Notes under the pieces: model-generated
What the model was told of the DNA's origin: nothing
Database searches by the model: none
The model's input: only the letters and a program-made list of their open reading frames with translations
Assembly (NCBI GenBank): GCA_947475795.1
Contig: CANJOX010000201.1
Span: 1 to 6,157, forward strand
From: Gemmatimonadota bacterium
GTDB lineage: Bacteria > Gemmatimonadota > Gemmatimonadetes > Gemmatimonadales > Gemmatimonadaceae
DNA: 6,157 bases
Direction of reading: 5' to 3'
Program-made: the position numbers and the translations under genes
Shown here: piece by piece, positions 5,014 to 6,157 of the stretch
Layout of the letters: each line of letters begins with the position of its first letter
How positions within the stretch are numbered: the stretch's first letter is position 1

Positions 5014-6157
5014 TTACACGCGGTCGGTGTCGCGCGCCCACGCCAGCGCGCCGCGCACCGCACGACGCCAGCCGGCGTAGCCGGCCGAGGCGGCGCCACC
5101 GTCCGCGGGGAGGAAGCGGGTGAACTGCCGTCCCGCCAGAAATTCGTCACCGCTCTGCCACAAGCCGGCCGCGAGCCCGGCCAGTCCGGCGGCGCCCAGC
5201 GCCGTCGTCTCCACCAGGTCCGGGCGCTCCACCGGCACCCCGAGCACATCGGCCTGAAATTGCATGAGCCAGTCGTTGGCCGTGGCGCCGCCGTCCACGC
5301 GCAGGCGGTCGAACGGCACCCCGCCCTGCGCCCGCATGTCGCCGAGCACATCGTTGGTGGCGTACGCCATGGCCTCCAGGGCGGCCCGCGCGAAATGGGC
5401 CCGCGTGGTGCCGCGCGTGAGACCGACAATGGTCCCCCGGGCGTTCGGCTCCCAGTCGGGGGCACCCAACCCGACCAGCGCCGGGACGAAGTACACGCCA
5501 TCGTTGCTGTCCAGAGACCGGGCGAGCGCCTCGGTGTCGCTGCTGTGCGGGATGATCCCGAGCCCATCGCGCAGCCACTGCACCGCCGCCCCGGCGATGA
5601 AGACGGAGGCTTCCAGCGCGTACACCGGGCCTCCGGTGGCGTCGCAGGCAATGGTGGTCAACAGACCGGTGCCGCTGCGGGGGCGACGCGGTCCGGTGTT
5701 GAGCAGCAGGAACGCGCCGGTCCCGTAGGTGTTCTTACCGCCCCCCTCGTTCCACCCACCCTGCCCGAACAGCGCCGCCTGCTGATCGCCGGCCATCCCC
5801 GTAATCGGAATCTCCCGGCCCAACGTCGCCGCCGTGGCCGTCCCGATCATCCCGCTGGAGGGAACGATGCGCGGCAGCATCCCCATCGGCACGTCAAACA
5901 GCGCGCACAAGGCAGGCGACCACGCATGCGTGTCCAGGTCGTAGAGCATCGTGCGGGACGCGTTGGTGTGATCGGTCACGTGCGCCACGCCCCCGGTGAG
6001 ATGCCACACCAGCCAGCTATCGATGGTCCCCGCGGCAAGCTCCCCGCGCTCCGCGCGCTCCCGCATCCCCGGCTGCTGTAACAGCCATTCGAGCTTCGAG
6101 GCACTGAAGTACGGATCGGTCACGAGCCCGGTGCGCTCGGCGATCATCGCCGCGTGC
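5014..6157 (-). CDS. glpK: Glycerol kinase GlpK (N-terminus outside window)
   Basis: GlpK phosphorylates glycerol with ATP to sn-glycerol 3-phosphate in the cytosol (FGGY carbohydrate kinase family). About 380 C-terminal residues are visible; roughly 120 N-terminal residues, including the first ATP-binding loop and the Arg-Glu glycerol contacts, lie past the window edge. Counting from the first whole codon (6156), family landmarks are TGLVTDPYFSASKLEWLL (9-26) with the glycerol-contact Tyr16, DHTNASRTML (62-71), GMAGDQQAALFGQ (120-132) with catalytic Asp124, KNTYGTGAFLLLN (141-153), the FGGY signature 2 (241-261), RVDGGATANDWLMQFQ (286-301) and YAGWRRAV (360-367). Alignment to E. coli GlpK is continuous, with no frameshift. 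The E. coli FBP-binding loop (GGKGGTR) is not conserved here (AATLGREIP), and no Gram-positive HPr phosphorylation-site motif is seen, so those controls probably do not apply. It ends with TAA at 5016-5014. Confidence 0.97.
   Translation of the reverse strand, partial: HAAMIAERTGLVTDPYFSASKLEWLLQQPGMRERAERGELAAGTIDSWLVWHLTGGVAHVTDHTNASRTMLYDLDTHAWSPALCALFDVPMGMLPRIVPSSGMIGTATAATLGREIPITGMAGDQQAALFGQGGWNEGGGKNTYGTGAFLLLNTGPRRPRSGTGLLTTIACDATGGPVYALEASVFIAGAAVQWLRDGLGIIPHSSDTEALARSLDSNDGVYFVPALVGLGAPDWEPNARGTIVGLTRGTTRAHFARAALEAMAYATNDVLGDMRAQGGVPFDRLRVDGGATANDWLMQFQADVLGVPVERPDLVETTALGAAGLAGLAAGLWQSGDEFLAGRQFTRFLPADGGAASAGYAGWRRAVRGALAWARDTDRV

Noticed and set aside
5260..6081. A 273-codon plus-strand open frame opposite glpK.
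   Set aside because: It is a shadow of glpK with Arg/Gly/Pro/His-rich composition; glpK motifs are continuous on the minus strand.

Overview
The window is a GC-rich stretch of bacterial chromosome, densely packed with genes. No mobile elements, tRNA/rRNA genes or CRISPR arrays are visible. The GC-rich codon use, GTG starts, a Gram-negative style System I (Ccm) cytochrome c maturation cluster, and the non-proteobacterial look of its CcmE and CcmH suggest a Gram-negative from a less-studied phylum. Gemmatimonadota is my best guess, but this is an impression from protein flavour and not a demonstrated placement.

Layout: (1) 1-253, plus strand: the C-terminal end of an unidentified membrane protein, possibly an ABC-2-like permease subunit. 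(2) 311-1081, plus strand: a short MutY adenine glycosylase with an intact catalytic and [4Fe-4S] core but no C-terminal NUDIX-like 8-oxoG recognition domain. (3) 1111-4921, minus strand: a cytochrome c maturation cluster read in the order ccmE, ccmF, ccmH, then a CcmI-like membrane protein ending in two zinc ribbons. The ccmF/ccmH pair overlaps by 4 nt (GTGA) and ccmH/zinc-ribbon gene by 1 nt (TGATG), so the last three genes look translationally coupled. (4) 5014-6157, minus strand: most of glycerol kinase GlpK, cut by the window end at its N-terminus. mutY and the ccm cluster converge across a 29-nt gap.

How the genes work together: CcmE is the membrane-anchored periplasmic heme chaperone. 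CcmF is the multi-pass heme lyase component that receives heme from CcmE. CcmH is the thiol component that prepares apocytochrome CXXCH motifs. The zinc-ribbon protein occupies the CcmI position and keeps the CcmI-type cytosolic segment. ccmA, ccmB, ccmC, ccmD and ccmG are not in the window.

The most interesting point is that several parts of this System I depart from the E. coli pattern together. CcmE carries Cys (CxxxY) in place of the heme-binding His. CcmH carries a C-x-C-x-C cluster plus two more Cys in place of CxxC, behind a twin-arginine-like signal peptide. The CcmI position holds a protein with a double zinc ribbon where the second membrane helix and TPR domain would be. CcmF, in contrast, keeps all four functional His residues. 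I do not see an unprecedented system; this is a divergent arrangement of a known one.
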